From: Euleptes europaea
Lineage: Eukaryota > Chordata > Lepidosauria > Squamata > Sphaerodactylidae
Direction of reading: 5' to 3'
Length of the DNA stretch: 64,000 nucleotides
Assembly: GCF_029931775.1 (NCBI RefSeq)
Contig: NC_079312.1
Span: 10,485,821-10,549,820 of the forward strand
The notes under the pieces were generated by a model. It was given only the letters and a program-made list of their open reading frames with translations. It was not told the DNA's origin and ran no database searches. This document shows positions 45,780 through 56,575 of the stretch, piece by piece. Within the stretch, counting starts at the first letter, position 1; each line of letters starts with the position of its first letter. Made by a program: the position numbers and the translations under genes.

Positions 45780-47850
45780 GGAGCCGTTTTTTGACAAGTC
45801 GAGGGGAGATTCCAGGTTTAAGGCTAGAGAATTCCAAGGATTTTCCTCATCCGAAGAGGGAAAGTTGTCCCCCAATGGGGCACTTGTAATCCGAGACCCG
45901 GCGGGGTCGTTGGTAGTAGGCAGGGAGGCTGGGTCTCCGGCATGGAGTGCAGAGGGTGTGGGTCTTCCCGGAGCTGCGCTGCGGGTGGCCGCGGTGCCTC
46001 TGCGTGGTGGACGATCTCTGGCGCGGGTCGTCGTGCTGGGACGAAATAATTCATGGCGGTGCGGGCAAACAGCTGCAAAGTGGCCCATTTCTCCGCAAGT
46101 AAGACAGGCACCTCTCTGAAATCGGACTTCACGTTCCTGGGGCGGACGTGGAGGATTTCGTGGGACGGGCGGTGGTGCCTTGGATTGCGGCTTTTGGGTG
46201 CCTTTTTCCTTGTGCTTTTGACGAACTAGGGAAATAAAGCGTCGGCGGCTTTCCACTTCCTCGGCCAATAGAATCCAGTCTTCAAGGGTATCGGGATCGC
46301 CCCGCATGTATGACCAGTTCAGAACGTCAGGGTGCAAGGCTTCCCTGAAATGATGAATTAGAGTGGTTTCGGGCCAGCCTACAATTTTGCTTGCCAGTCG
46401 TTGAAATTCATCGGCAAATTCTCGAACTGTAGCAGAGCCTTGTTTTAGTTGTAAGAGTTCCGTTTTGGCTCTTTCCCCCAGGAAGGGGTCTTCAAACCTC
46501 CTTCTTAGAGCAGTCATGAAGTTGTTGAGGGAACGAATAGCTCGAGAGCGGGTGTCAAACTGGAGGACCATCCAGTCAGCTGCTTTACCTGTCAGAAGGG
46601 AAGCTACATAACGCACCCGGCTATCTTCCGTGGGGAAAAGTTGTCCTTGTTCTCGCATATAACTGTCCACTTGATGCAAGAAACAAGGCAAAGTCTCGAG
46701 AGATCCGTCGTACGTAGTCCTCAATTTAAGTTGCTTCCAAGGGCCGGGCGCAGGTTGGCCCGGTTGCACGGGTGGTCCGGGCGGAGGAACAACGGGAGCT
46801 CCGGGAGGCAAGGGTGGAGCAGGCACATTAGCGGGTGGTTGGGGTGGCTGGATGGGCACCCCCTGACCCGGTATCGGAACAGGCTGTGCTTGGGCTATCA
46901 GGGTTTGTTGTAATTGCCTGTTATCCTGAAGCATACGTTCCATTAGTTCTTGGAGTTGATCAACACGGTCGGAGAGCTCCCGATTCTGGGCTCGTAAGAG
47001 GTGAACCTCCTCACTTGGGCCACCAGTGAGATGAGGTTTACTGGTCCGGAAGCTTGTGGCCCATTGAGAGCTATCTCCATAAAGATCCTCGTCTTCAGAT
47101 TCTCCTGAGTCTAGACGTCGGTCAGCCAAACGGCGTGCGCGTTGGGTCGCGCGCGACGGGACAAACGCCGGGGAAAAAGACAGACCTGATAGCCCTTGTA
47201 CAGTGCCCTTGGGGCGCGTATCCATTCTCGCCCGATCCCTAACCCTTGCTGCTGCCGCCTTGGCTGCGTCAGCAGCCTCTCTCTCCCTTGCGACCTTAGC
47301 CGCCTCGGCGGCATCCTTATCCGCAAGAACTTTGGCGTTCTCAAGTCTTAGGGCAGCCTCCGCCGTAATGCGCGGTAAAAGTTCTGTTTCCAGGAGTGAG
47401 AGTATGGGGTCGGATTCCCCGCCCAGCAAGGGTTGTATTCGAACCGCCAGTGCAGGTGCATCGGCTCCAAAAGTCGAGGTCAAAGCTTGAGCCAAGGTGG
47501 CGACCGGGGTGTCCTTTGTACATTCCACAAGGAGAAGAGCGGTGCGAATAGCGACTCGCTTGGCTTCAGCCTGACAGCTGGCCGCATCCGGGATCAGGGA
47601 AAAACCCTCCGGCGGGGCTCCTGCCATGGTAGAACTAGAGGAAAGAGTCTCTCGAGAAATAAGATTATCCAAAAGTCCAGTTAGTACTTGTAAATCCTCA
47701 GTTGCCAACCGGGCATCGTCCAGTAATTGATCCAAGTCCTGAAGATCTAAACGAGTATCAGTATCCTCCGACGTCAACATCCAGAGAGTCCCTTTAAGAG
47801 ATTGCCAACATCCAGAGAGTCCCTTTAAGAGATGTACCAGTCCCCTCAAG
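45780..47850 (-). mobile_element. Chromovirus gag region
   Basis: A long N-terminal region with a charged, alanine-rich helix-forming stretch (EAAKVAREREAADAAKAAAA), a proline-rich segment, a capsid-like region (about 46.3-46.7 kb; RFEDPFLGERAKTELLQLKQ) and one CCHC zinc knuckle, CLTCGEMGHFAAVC (about 46.1 kb). Related in capsid and knuckle to the element starting at 61.4 kb. Confidence 0.88.
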
Positions 47851-48030
47851 CGGCAAACCTCTAGGGTAGTTCTGAAGAGTTCAGCGACTATGTCCTGTAA
47901 CAGGGTGGGATCCTTCCGAGAGGAATCCAGGATAGTAGGTCACTCGGAGAGCTTCTCAGCTCCCATCCAAGCGGCAGGCGAACCCCCCTGGGCTCCAGCC
48001 TGACTAGTAGTACAATAAAGAAGATGATAG

Positions 48031-48042
48031 ATAGCTGCCATA
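48031..48042 (-). promoter_or_regulatory. Chromovirus primer-binding site, self-complementary
   Basis: Immediately inside the 5' LTR. The 12 bases TATGGCAGCTAT (minus strand) are the exact complement of bases at 41,877-41,888 / 48,148-48,159 in the LTR, which lie about 25-30 bases downstream of the LTR TATA box, at the expected 5' end of the transcript. No tRNA 3' end obviously fits. This is the layout of self-primed Ty3/Gypsy elements (Tf1/sushi type). Confidence 0.7.
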
Positions 48043-48043
48043 A

Positions 48044-48350
48044 TGTAAGCTCCTGACCCTTCGAACCAGAAATCACCACAGAGTCATATAGAATCCAAGC
48101 AGATGGCTTTTACTGGTCAAAAAGGCAATACAGTGCATACAGGGAACTATGGCAGCTATGAGAGTCTTACTAGCCGAACGATAATATAAGGCAGTAAATG
48201 GCGGGAGATTATACAACATCAGCATACACAGACAGAGTCAACTTTCCCAGGAGCAGTATTCCCAGGCCTTGGTATGTGTGGTCGGCCTTGAGGCTAGACA
48301 GTACAGTACCGACACAGAAACAATACTGAAACCGAGATAGCAGCCTGACA
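48044..48350 (-). repeat. Chromovirus 5' LTR
   Basis: 307 bp, identical by eye to the 3' LTR. Followed outward by the target repeat GCCCC. Confidence 0.93.
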
Positions 48351-48355
48351 GCCCC

Positions 48356-48599
48356 CCATGTTCAGCTATATTGATGACTTATTTGCTTTATACTCCCGTC
48401 TTTCTTTACAGTAATGGTTCAAAGCAGCTTCCATGATTCTCTGCTCCTGCATTTTTATCCTCACAACAGCCCTGTGAAGTAGGTTAGGCTGTGTGTGTGC
48501 GATTGGCCCGAAGTTTCCTAGTGACCTTCTGGAGCAGAATGGGGATTTGAATCTGAGTCTTCCAGACCCTGCTCTGAAATTCTAACCACTCCACTACGT
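48356..48599. other. KRAB-4 intron continues after the chromovirus
   Basis: Collinear with 16,516-16,760 (CCATGTTCAGCTATATTGA, GGTTCAAAGCAGCTTCCAT). No exon. Confidence 0.7.
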
Positions 48600-48898
48600 G
48601 CCAGCGTGGTGTAGTGGTTAAGAGCAGTGCTTTGGAGCGGTGGACTCTGATCTCGAGAACCGGATTTGATTCTCCACTCCTCCACTTGAGCAGCAGAGGC
48701 TAATCTGGTGAACTGGGTTGGTTTCCCCGCTTCTACACACGAAGCCAGCCGGGTGACCTTGGGCTAGTCACGTTCTCTCAGCCTCACCTACCTGATAGGG
48801 TGTCTGTTGTGGGGAGGGGAAGAGAAGGTGATTGTAAGCCAGTTTCTCCCTTAAATGGTAGAGAACGTCGGCATATAAAAAAACGATTCTTCTTATTC
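48600..48898 (+). mobile_element. tRNA-derived SINE, full length
   Basis: Head GCCAGCGTGGTGTAGTGGTT, B-box-like GATTTGATTCTCC, body GTGACCTTGGGCTAGTCACG, tail GGCATATAAAAAAACGATTC. Locus 1 has no SINE at this intron position (after 16,760), so it is younger than the duplication. Confidence 0.88.
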
Positions 48899-49645
48899 TA
48901 CACTGGCATTTGCAGTGAGTCTGCTGTTGAACAGTAGTGAGCAGCCAGTCCTGGGTGAGTCATGCAATTCGTGTGGTGTGAAGTTGCCTGGCTGTGATTG
49001 GTGCTGGGCCTGGCCCAGGGGAATCCTCCCTCAAAGGCCAAAGCAGCCCTCGAAAGGTCTTCTGCCCCTGCCTTTAACTGACAGAAACCAAGGCTGGAAG
49101 GCTGATGACATTCTCTCTGTAGTGGCCTAGCTATGACCACTGAAGGCATTTGCTTCTCATGTTACAGGCATAGCTTCTATTATTCTGGGGAGTTATCACC
49201 TCCCCCCCCCCCATGTATCTATTTACAGATGTTACTGGAAGCCTGGGTCATTTTCTCGGTTTGTAGAGAGATCTGTCTTGCCTGTCCATGTCTCCAATCT
49301 CTGGATTTGTTTCCTTATTTCATTCCTTTTATGTAAACAAAAATTATTTCAATAATATTCAAGGTTTTTTAGAAAAAATATTTTCCTATTCTGTTTCTGT
49401 GTGTTGCCTGAATAAGCACCAGAAACAATACTAACTTTAATGTGATCTCAAAAGCAGCTTTCAGCCTCTTTCTTTGGTTATCTGTTTCTCCTTTTCCAAG
49501 ACATCCCGGTGTGTGGTTAAATATTGCTGAGGTTTGTCCAGGCCCATGGCTATCATTGCAGAAAATACTGTTCACTACTGACTTCACCTGATAACTTGTA
49601 TTTGTGTTTGTACATTCTTACTTAATTTCTGTCTTTCTTATTCAG

Positions 49646-51039
49646 TTGCAGATGTGAGGGAGACGGTGAGTAAAAACGAATCAGGAAGGAGAGTTTTGGA
49701 AGATGAAGATCTGCAGGTGGAAGCGAAATCTGGGGATCAAGCATTACCGAAGCGGGACTGCAGAAGGGAATGGGAAGTAAAAGAGAAACAGAGGAAGAAA
49801 TTGGTTGGCTATCAGAGCACAAATAAGCCAGAGGTCTCAACCCAAAATGAAACATGGAAAAGAAAGAGAAGGTTTAAAAAATGTCTTACCATTACAACAT
49901 GCTGTAAAACGCATAAATGCTTGGAATGTGGAAAGAGTTTCAGCTGCAGTAGTGCACTAAAAACACATGAAAGGATACACTCAGGGGAGAAGCCATATAA
50001 ATGCTTGAAATGTGGAAAAAGCTTCTCACGGAATCACCATCTAACTTCACATGAAAGGATTCATTCAGAGGAGAAGCCATATAAATGCTTGGAGTGTGGA
50101 GAGAGATTCCGCTGGAGTCATGTACTAAAAGTACATGAAAGGATACATTCAGGGGAGAAACCATATAAATGCTTGGAGTGTGGAAAGTGCTTCTCTTTCA
50201 GTAGCAACCTGAAGTACCATCAAATTGTTCACAAAGGGGAGAAGACATATAAATGCTTGGAGTGTGGAGAAATTTTCACTCGGAATGGCGACCTAACTGC
50301 ACATAAGAAGATTCATACTGGGGAGAAGCCATGTAACTCCTTGGAGTGTGGACAGAGCTTCTGTCAGAATGAGATCCTAACTGAACATCAAAAGGTTCAC
50401 ACAGAGGAGAAGCCATTTAAATGCTTGGAGTGCGAAAAGTGCTTCTGTCGGATTGGCCACCTAACTGCACATAAAAGGGTTCATACAGGAGAGAAGCCAT
50501 ATAAATGCTTGGAGTGTGGAAAGTGCCTCTCTCGAAATAGCCACCTAACTGCGCATGCAAGGATTCATACAGGGGAGAAGCCGTATAAATGCTTGGAGTG
50601 TGGAAAGTGCTTCTCTCGGAATGGCCAGCTAACTGCACATGCAAGAACTCATACAGGAGAAAAGCCATTTAAATGCTTGGAATGTGGACAGTGCTTCTCT
50701 TCGAATGGCTCCCTAACTTTACATAAAAGAACTCACACAGAGGAGAAGTCATATAAATGCTTGGAGTGTGGCAAGTGCTTCTCTCGGAATAGCCACCTAA
50801 CTGTACATAAAATGATTCATACAGGGGAGAAGCCTTATAAATGCTTGGAGTGTGGAAAGTGCTTCTCTCAGAATTTCCTACTAACTATACATCAGAAGGT
50901 TCACACAGGGGAGAAGCCATATAAATGCTTGGTGTGTGGAAAGAGGTTCAGTCAGAAACGAAGTGTTACCTTACACCAGAAGGTTCACACAGCGGAAGAG
51001 CCATCTAGTCACATTTTAGCATGCAAGAAAACCATTTAA
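49646..51039 (+). CDS. C2H2 zinc-finger exon of KRAB-ZNF locus 2 (13 fingers)
   Basis: The exon starts after CTTATTCAG (49,645) and reads [16 protein letters not shown] in phase with KRAB exon 4. A basic linker of about 90 residues precedes 13 tandem C2H2 fingers with (T/S)GEKPYK-type linkers, ending at a natural stop at 51,037-51,039 after [11 protein letters not shown]. Finger 6 has lost the first Cys (CNSLEC instead of YKCLEC) and probably does not bind zinc; the other twelve look complete. Contact residues (-1,2,3,6) from finger 1: CSAT, RHHS, WHVV, FSNY, RGDA, QEIE, RGHA, RSHA, RGQA, SGSL, RSHV, QFLI, QRSL. Predicted nuclear DNA-binding repressor. It is the most complete finger exon in the window; the start-codon exon remains uncertain. 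ORF tracks start it at 49,654. Confidence 0.9.
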
Positions 51040-51371
51040 AGTGGCTAACCTTGCCAGTTTGTAGCCCTGTCCTGTTTTATGTCACCTGCCAATGACAAAA
51101 CTCCTCTCTGTGCCCATTTCCCTCCGTTCTGTCTATCCCCCCTCCTTTTCCTCAACCAAATATATGTCACCCTGTTGAGTAAAACCTAGATCTTTTTCTG
51201 TAAAACCTTTTATGTTTTTCTATAAAATCCTGCTATGTTAATGAGTCATTTACCAAGGCAGTAAGATTAATTAACGCCTCCTATTACCTCTTACAAAATG
51301 GAAGAGTGCTGTAATTTTCCAGTGGGAAGTTAAAATAATCTGAAACTATGTCATATTGCGAGTTAAATTTC
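51040..51371 (+). other. 3' flank/UTR of locus 2
   Basis: Collinear with 19,800-20,041 plus 20,441-20,560 of locus 1 (TCCTTTTCCTCAACCAAATA, CCTATTACCTCTTACAAAAT). No clear AATAAA was identified. Confidence 0.55.
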
Positions 51372-51610
51372 ATGGAGGACCAGTCTATCCATGGCTATTA
51401 GCCACAGTGACTAAAGGGAATCTCCACATTCAGAAGCAGTCAACCTCTGAATACCAGTGCCACGAGGCAACATCAGGGAAAGACTGTGGCCTCTTTGCTT
51501 TCTTGTTGGCCCTCCAGAGGAACCGTTTGGCCACTGTGTGAGATGGTTTGCTAGACTAGATGGACCACTGGCCTGATCCAGCAGGGCTTTTCTGAAGTTC
51601 TTACATTCCT
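51372..51610 (+). mobile_element. L2/CR1-clade LINE 3' tail
   Basis: Duplicate of 20,560-20,790: CACTGTGTGAGATGG, GGCCTGATCCAGCAGGGC. Confidence 0.65.
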
Positions 51611-52091
51611 ATATATCTGTCATCCCCTTGGAAAACCAATGGCCAGTGTCAGCTATTTTCCTCTGTATCCATCAGGGCTACAATATCCCTTTGTAAGAAG
51701 AAGAAAGTGCCAAAGCAGGACTACAGCTGAACAACAAGAAGTCAAAAGTAATGACTACTGGGGAATTAGTCAACTTTAAGGTTGATGATGATGGAATTAA
51801 AATTGTTCAGGACTTTCTATTTCTTGGCTCCATCATCAACCATAAGGGAGACTGCTGGTAAGAAATCAGAAGGCGATTGAAACTGGGGAGGGCAGCCATG
51901 AAGGAGCTAGAAAAGATTCTTTAGTGTAAGGATGTGTCACTGGTAACCAAGATCAAGTTAATTCATGCCATATTATTCCCTATTACATTGTATGGGTGTG
52001 AAAGTTGGACAGTGAAGAAAGGTGACACAAAGAAAGTAGATTCCTTTGAAATGTGTTGGAGGAGAGTTTTACGAATACTGTGGGCTGTCAA

Positions 52092-52645
52092 GAAGAGCTG
52101 GTTTTTATACCCTGCCTTTATCTACCATAAGGAGTCTCAAGGTGGTTTATAATCACCTTGTCTTCCCACCCACCACAAGAGGCACCTTGTGAGGTAGGTG
52201 GGGCTGAGAGAGAGCTGAGAAAACTGACTAGCCCAAGGTCTCCCAACAGGCTTATACATAAGAACATAAGAAAAGCCATGCTGGATCAGACCAAGGCCCA
52301 TCAAGTCCAGCAGTCTGTTCACATAGTGGCCAACCAGGTGCCTTTAGGAAGCCCCCAAACAAGACGAGTGCAGCAGCACCATCCTGCCTGTATTCCACAG
52401 CACCTAACATAATAGGCATGCTCTTCTGATCCTGGAGAGAATACACGACTACTGTCCATTTTTACTAGAAGCAATGAATATCCCTCTCCTCCCTGAATAT
52501 GCCCACTCCCCTCTTAAAGCCTTCTAAGTTGGCAGCCATCACCACATTCTGGGGCAGGGAGTTCCACAATTCTTGTGGAGTGGGGAATCAAACCCGGTTC
52601 TCTAGATTAGAGTCTGCCGCTTTTGACCTCTATACCACTCTCTAA
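52092..52645 (-). mobile_element. tRNA-derived SINE split by an L2-like element
   Basis: Tail half 52,092-52,253 (GAGCTGGTTTTTATACCC) and head half 52,574-52,645 (CTATACCACTCTCT) flank the insert. Same SINE, same site as 21,245-21,525. Confidence 0.82.
52254..52573 (-). mobile_element. L2-like LINE 3' end
   Basis: Starts ACATAAGAACATAAGAAAAG (complement of the CTTATGTTCTTATGT tail), then GCTGGATCAGACCAAGGCCC and ends in GGGGCAGGGAGTTCCACAAT. A typical reptile L2/CR1-clade tail. Confidence 0.78.
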
Positions 52646-52654
52646 TTTCTAGAT

Positions 52655-53778
52655 CATAGAGTCATAGAATAGAATCCTAGAGTTGGAAGGGGCCATACAG
52701 CTATCCCTTCCAACCCCTTGCTTAATGCGGGATCAGCCTAGAGCTTCCCTGACAAGTGCTTGTCTAGCCTCTGCTTAAAGACTGCCAGTGAGGGGGAGCT
52801 CATCATCTCCCTAAGTAGCTGATTACACTGTTGAGCAACTCACTGTAAAATTTTTTTTCCTAATATCCAGCTGGTACCTTTCTGCCTGCAATTTAAACTC
52901 ATTATTGCGAGTCCTATCCTCTGCTATCAACAGGAATAGCTCCCTGCCCTCCTCTAAGTGACAGCCCTTCAGATACTTCAAGAGAGCAATCATGTCCCCC
53001 CTCAGCCTTCTCCAGATTAAAGATTCCCAAGTCCCTCAGCCTTTTCTCATAGGGCTTGGTCTCCAGGTCCCTGATCATCCTCATCGCGCTCCTCTGCACC
53101 CGCTCGGTTCTGTCCACATCCATTTTGAAGTGAGGCCTCCAGAACTGCACACAATACTCCAGGTGCGGCCTGAGCAATGCAGTGTACAATGGAACTATGA
53201 CATCTTGCAATGTGGATGTTATGCCTCTGTTGATTCACCCCAAGGTCACATTAGCCTTTTTTGTCGCTGCATCACACTGGCTGCTCATATTTAACTTATT
53301 TTACTTACGGTCCACCCGTACTCCAAGATCTTGTTGACACACACTGCTATCCCCCATCCAGTACGCATATCCCTTATTTTTGTTACCCAGCTGTAGAACT
53401 CGGCACTTATCCTTGTTGAATGACATCTTGTTTACATCTGCCCATTTTTCCAGTGTGTTCAGATCTCGTCAATTTCTATCTGTTTTGGTGTGTTTGCTGT
53501 TCTTCCCAATGTGGTGTCATCTGCAAACAGTCCTTCAGGTGCTCTCAGATCTCTTTAAAATCTGCTCCAGTATCTTCCCTGGAACAGAGGTTAGGCTGAC
53601 TGGCCTGTAGTTTCCTGGGTCATCCCTCCTCCCTTTTTTGAACATTGGGAAACCATCCTCCTCCTCCAGTCTTGCAGCACATCTCCCGCCCTCCAAGAGC
53701 TCTGGAAGATGATGGACAAAGGCTTTGCAAGGTCTCCAAAAAGGTATTTTGAGCTGTCTTGGGTGTGTACTGTCTGGC
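52655..53778 (-). mobile_element. CR1 LINE, internally deleted
   Basis: Minus-strand CR1 with the terminal ATAGAATCCTAGAGTTGGAA complement at the left, C-terminal frames (YTALLRPHLEYCVQFWRP, RVQRSAMRMIRDLETKPYE) and a jump near 53,530 into the upstream thumb region (DPGNYRPVSLTSVPGKILEQ). GATCA is present at both borders. It splits the BovB. Confidence 0.82.
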
Positions 53779-53985
53779 CTGATCAATTCAAGCCTGAACT
53801 GTCCCTAAAAGCTAAAATGGGTAAACTGTGGCTGTCATTCTTTGGTCACATTTTGAGAAGACAGGAATCACTGGAAAAGATTGTAATGCTAAGAAAAGAG
53901 GAATAACCAACATGAGATGGATTGACTTTATAAAGGAAGCCAGGCCTCTCAGTTGGCAAGACCTGAGCAAGGATGTTAATTATAA

Positions 53986-54275
53986 GAAGAAGCAGTTTTA
54001 TTTGCTGACTTTCTCTACCACTTGAGGAAGAATCAAACCGGCTTACAATCACCTCCCCCTCCCCACAGCAGACACCTTGTGAGGTAGGTGGGGCTGAGAG
54101 GGTGTGACTAGCCCAAGGTCTCCCAGCTGGCTTCATGTGTAGGAGTGGGGAAACCAACCCGTTTCACCAGATTAGCGTGTGCCGCTCATGTGGCGGAGTG
54201 GGGAATCAAACCTGGTTCTACAGATTAGAGACTACCGCTCCAAACCACCTCTCAACCACTACACTACGCTGGCGT
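53986..54275 (-). mobile_element. tRNA-derived SINE
   Basis: Tail side AAGAAGCAGTTTTATTTGCT, body TGACTAGCCCAAGGTCTCC, head complement CTCAACCACTACACTACGCT. Inserted in the last part of the BovB. Confidence 0.82.
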
Positions 54276-54347
54276 CACGCTGGAGGACACTGATTCATAG
54301 GTTTGCCATGATGAGTAGGAAGTGGCCTGACAGCACTTAACACGCCG

Positions 54348-54515
54348 GGAATCGGCTGGGGGCGCGAGTGGGAGGAGGAACGCCAGCAACTCCGCTTCGA
54401 GAAGCAGGAGATGGCGGAAAGGATGGATGCCATGCAAACCTTGACGCAAGAAATGGGGCATGAGTTGAATGACTTGCGGCAACCAACCGGCAGCTCCTGG
54501 TAACCACCCGGCTGT
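54348..54515 (+). mobile_element. Chromovirus gag fragment, fossil
   Basis: One frame encodes WEEERQQLRFEKQEMAERMD then AMQTLTQEMGHELNDLRQ, which resembles the helical gag segment of the 61.4-kb element (RWQEERQGLIERMDTMQALM). It directly abuts the BovB tail. No LTR or other part is found nearby, so it is an isolated piece. Confidence 0.55.
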
Positions 54516-55379
54516 TCTGACACAATGACATGACTTTATGTTTCACACCAAAAGCAACGTTGAATATCTTAGTCACTCCAACTTACTTCTCCCCATCCCT
54601 GAATTGCCACTGTCAGCTGGCAACTGTATCTGCTTTTGAGGTATCCTTGGGAGGAAAGGGTCTCCTCCAGAGTCAGTGAAGGGAGGCGGGAATTGGGAAC
54701 TGCCCAGAGAAGGGGGAATACAAGGCCCAAGCAAGAGGAATTGGGTGTCTGGCACAGGCTGGGAGCTAAACAGGAAACTAGCAAGCCAGCCAGGGCAGGC
54801 TGGGAGTCCATGCACCCTGAAGGAACTATAAAACCCAGTGAGACCTACGAGACAGGATCCCTGCCCAGGTATACAGCCGGTAGCCCCTCCGGGGTCCTTG
54901 AGACCCCAGCCTCCTCAAGGCTTCCCTCGGCAGGAAGGGGGCAAAGGCTGGACGCGGCTGAAAAGGACTATGGGAAAGGGCCCCTGCCTGAAGCGGCCCT
55001 TGAACCCGGGCTGAAGCAGGGAGAGGAGGAAATGGGAGACTATAAAATGGTTGCATATAATTGTTATCAGTATATTTGTTAAAACTGAATCTCTACGTTA
55101 CGTGCTAAATCTGAAATGCATGATATTTGAAACGGCCGCCAGCGGGAGCTTCAGGGGAAGGACATGGGGAACGAAGCGTTATCGACACCAGGGTATTACT
55201 TCTGGGGGAAACCTGGAAATGATGTCGGTTAGCTGTAGGAATTGCTAGAAACTCGGGTTTTCTCCAGAAGTGACATTGCAGCACAGGTGACTCCGAATTT
55301 TGATTTCTCCTGTGTAATGAAGGTCGCTGGTGGGCTGGCTGCCTGACCCTGTGGTGTTTGCAAGCAATTGTTATTAGAT
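54516..55379. other. Unassigned DNA with a GC-rich block
   Basis: 54,600-55,050 is GC-rich with AGGAACTATAAAACCCAG near 54,820, a possible TATA box, and a 148-codon plus-strand frame without a domain. It could be an LTR or a promoter-like region, but ends and target repeats were not found. 55,100-55,379 shows nothing recognisable. Confidence 0.3.
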
Positions 55380-55680
55380 AGCTAATACTTGTAATTTGAA
55401 ACAAACCCACAAAAAATGTCAAAAGTATTTCCTTTGCAATATCCATCAAGCCAAGTTCCGATGTATTTTGGGTATGGTAGGACTTTTTCTACCCCAAATG
55501 TTTGTGTTGACAGAAGTCACAGGCAACTGCAACGAATCCCATGTCTGAAAAGTACACTTTCACATGAGTCAAAAAGGGTTGTTGTTTTTTTAGTGGACGT
55601 ACCCCTCCCATTTTTGCATGTACATAAATAAAAGGCTCTGTCTGTCCATCTGTCTGTGGCAGGCATAACTTAGTTAATCC
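55380..55680. repeat. Right-arm repeat, uninterrupted copy
   Basis: Matches 1-150 plus 1,086-1,265 and lacks the CR1 found there. Confidence 0.6.
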
Positions 55681-55732
55681 TTAACTCCTACCCAACCACC
55701 TGTCGCTCAGACCCCTTGAAGCAGCTCCATTC

Positions 55733-55983
55733 TGAAGAGAAGAGGAAGAGTTGGTTTTTATTTGCTGACTTTCTCTACCACTTAAGGAAGAATCAAACCA
55801 GCTTACAATCACCTTCCCCTCCCCACAACAGACATCCTGTGAGGTAGGTGGGGCTGAGAGAGCGCGACTAGCCCAAGGTCACCGAGCTAGCTTCGTGTGT
55901 AGGAGTGGGGAAACAAGTCCAGTTCACCAGTTTAGCTTCCGCTGCTCATGTGGAGGAGAGGGGAATCAAACCCGGTTCTCCAT
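55733..55983 (-). mobile_element. tRNA-derived SINE, head-truncated
   Basis: Tail AGAGTTGGTTTTTATTTGCT, body GACTAGCCCAAGGTCACCGA, ends within the B-box side (AATCAAACCCGGTTCTCC). Confidence 0.82.
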
Positions 55984-56064
55984 AAGGTGGGGACAGCATC
56001 CGTTTCCACTCCTGCAAAGACCACGGCTCATCATCACCTCTCCACTGCCTGCAAGGGAGACAAT

Positions 56065-56200
56065 GGGCGAAATCGCACGGGCACTTTATCCTCCTTTAAT
56101 CCCTGTTTCAGCCAGGATCGAACGCACGCGTTTCGCCTAATGTACGTTCGATTCTGGCTAAAACAGGGATTAAAGGAGGATAAAGCGACCTTGCGTTTTC
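56065..56200. mobile_element. Palindromic MITE, relative of 26,882-27,042
   Basis: GGGCGAAATCGCACGGGCAC and CGACCTTGCGTTTTC are inverted ends; TTTATCCTCCTTTAATCC pairs with GGATTAAAGGAGGATAAA. Confidence 0.68.
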
Positions 56201-56399
56201 TTCCAGTGTTGGAAGGAACGGTGTTTGCCTCAGTTGTCCTTGGATCCTGCTTTAGTCACCCCAACTCCCAGGGCCGCTCTTGGGGTCAGCCGGGCCCAGG
56301 CCAATAAGCTGCCAGCCCACTAAGGACTGAGCAACCAGCAAGAGACCAACAGAATCCTTCTCTTCCCACTGGCAAGATGTGGGGGCCGTTTCAGTCCCC

Positions 56400-56575
56400 A
56401 GCTGGGGTTGCCGAGCTCCAGGTGGGGCCTGGAGATCTGCTATTACAACTCATCTCCAGGTGACAGAAAGCCGTTCCCCTGGAGAAAACGGCTCTTTGGA
56501 GGGGGACTTCATGGCATCACACCCCATTGAAGCTCCAGGTGTATCCCAACCCGGAGCTGGCAACCTTGATCCTGC
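56400..56575. repeat. Short inverted-end DNA repeat
   Basis: GGGTTGCCGAGCTCCAGGTG at one end and GGAGCTGGCAACCTT at the other, with GGAGAAAACGGCTCTTTGGA inside. Same family as 26,085, 57,930 and 58,848. Confidence 0.6.

Larger units (their letters stand above)
41773..48350 (-). mobile_element. Ty3/Gypsy chromovirus, near complete, young fossil
   Basis: A 6.58-kb LTR retrotransposon in minus orientation with two 307-bp LTRs and the target repeat GCCCC at both borders (41,768-41,772 and 48,351-48,355). The internal part carries gag and pol with protease, reverse transcriptase, RNase H, integrase and a C-terminal chromodomain, which places it among chromoviruses. The LTRs look identical by eye, so insertion was recent. 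It appears nearly whole, with perhaps one or two breaks. It sits in the intron between KRAB exon 4 and the finger exon, antisense to the host gene; the paralogous intron keeps the empty site near 16,515. No envelope gene is seen. Confidence 0.93.
51700..54344 (+). mobile_element. BovB LINE broken by nested insertions
   Basis: One old BovB can be followed in pieces: 51,700-52,090, a few bases near 52,648-52,655 (TTCTAGATCA), 53,779-53,985 and 54,276-54,344, ending in the CACTTAACAC tail. Inserts are a SINE (52,092-52,645, itself split by an L2-like element), a CR1 (52,655-53,778) and a second SINE (53,986-54,275). The duplicate at 20.87-21.66 kb has only the first SINE. Confidence 0.82.

Noticed and set aside
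54636-55082. 148-codon plus-strand frame
   Set aside because: GC-rich sequence with few stops by chance; no domain or splice context.
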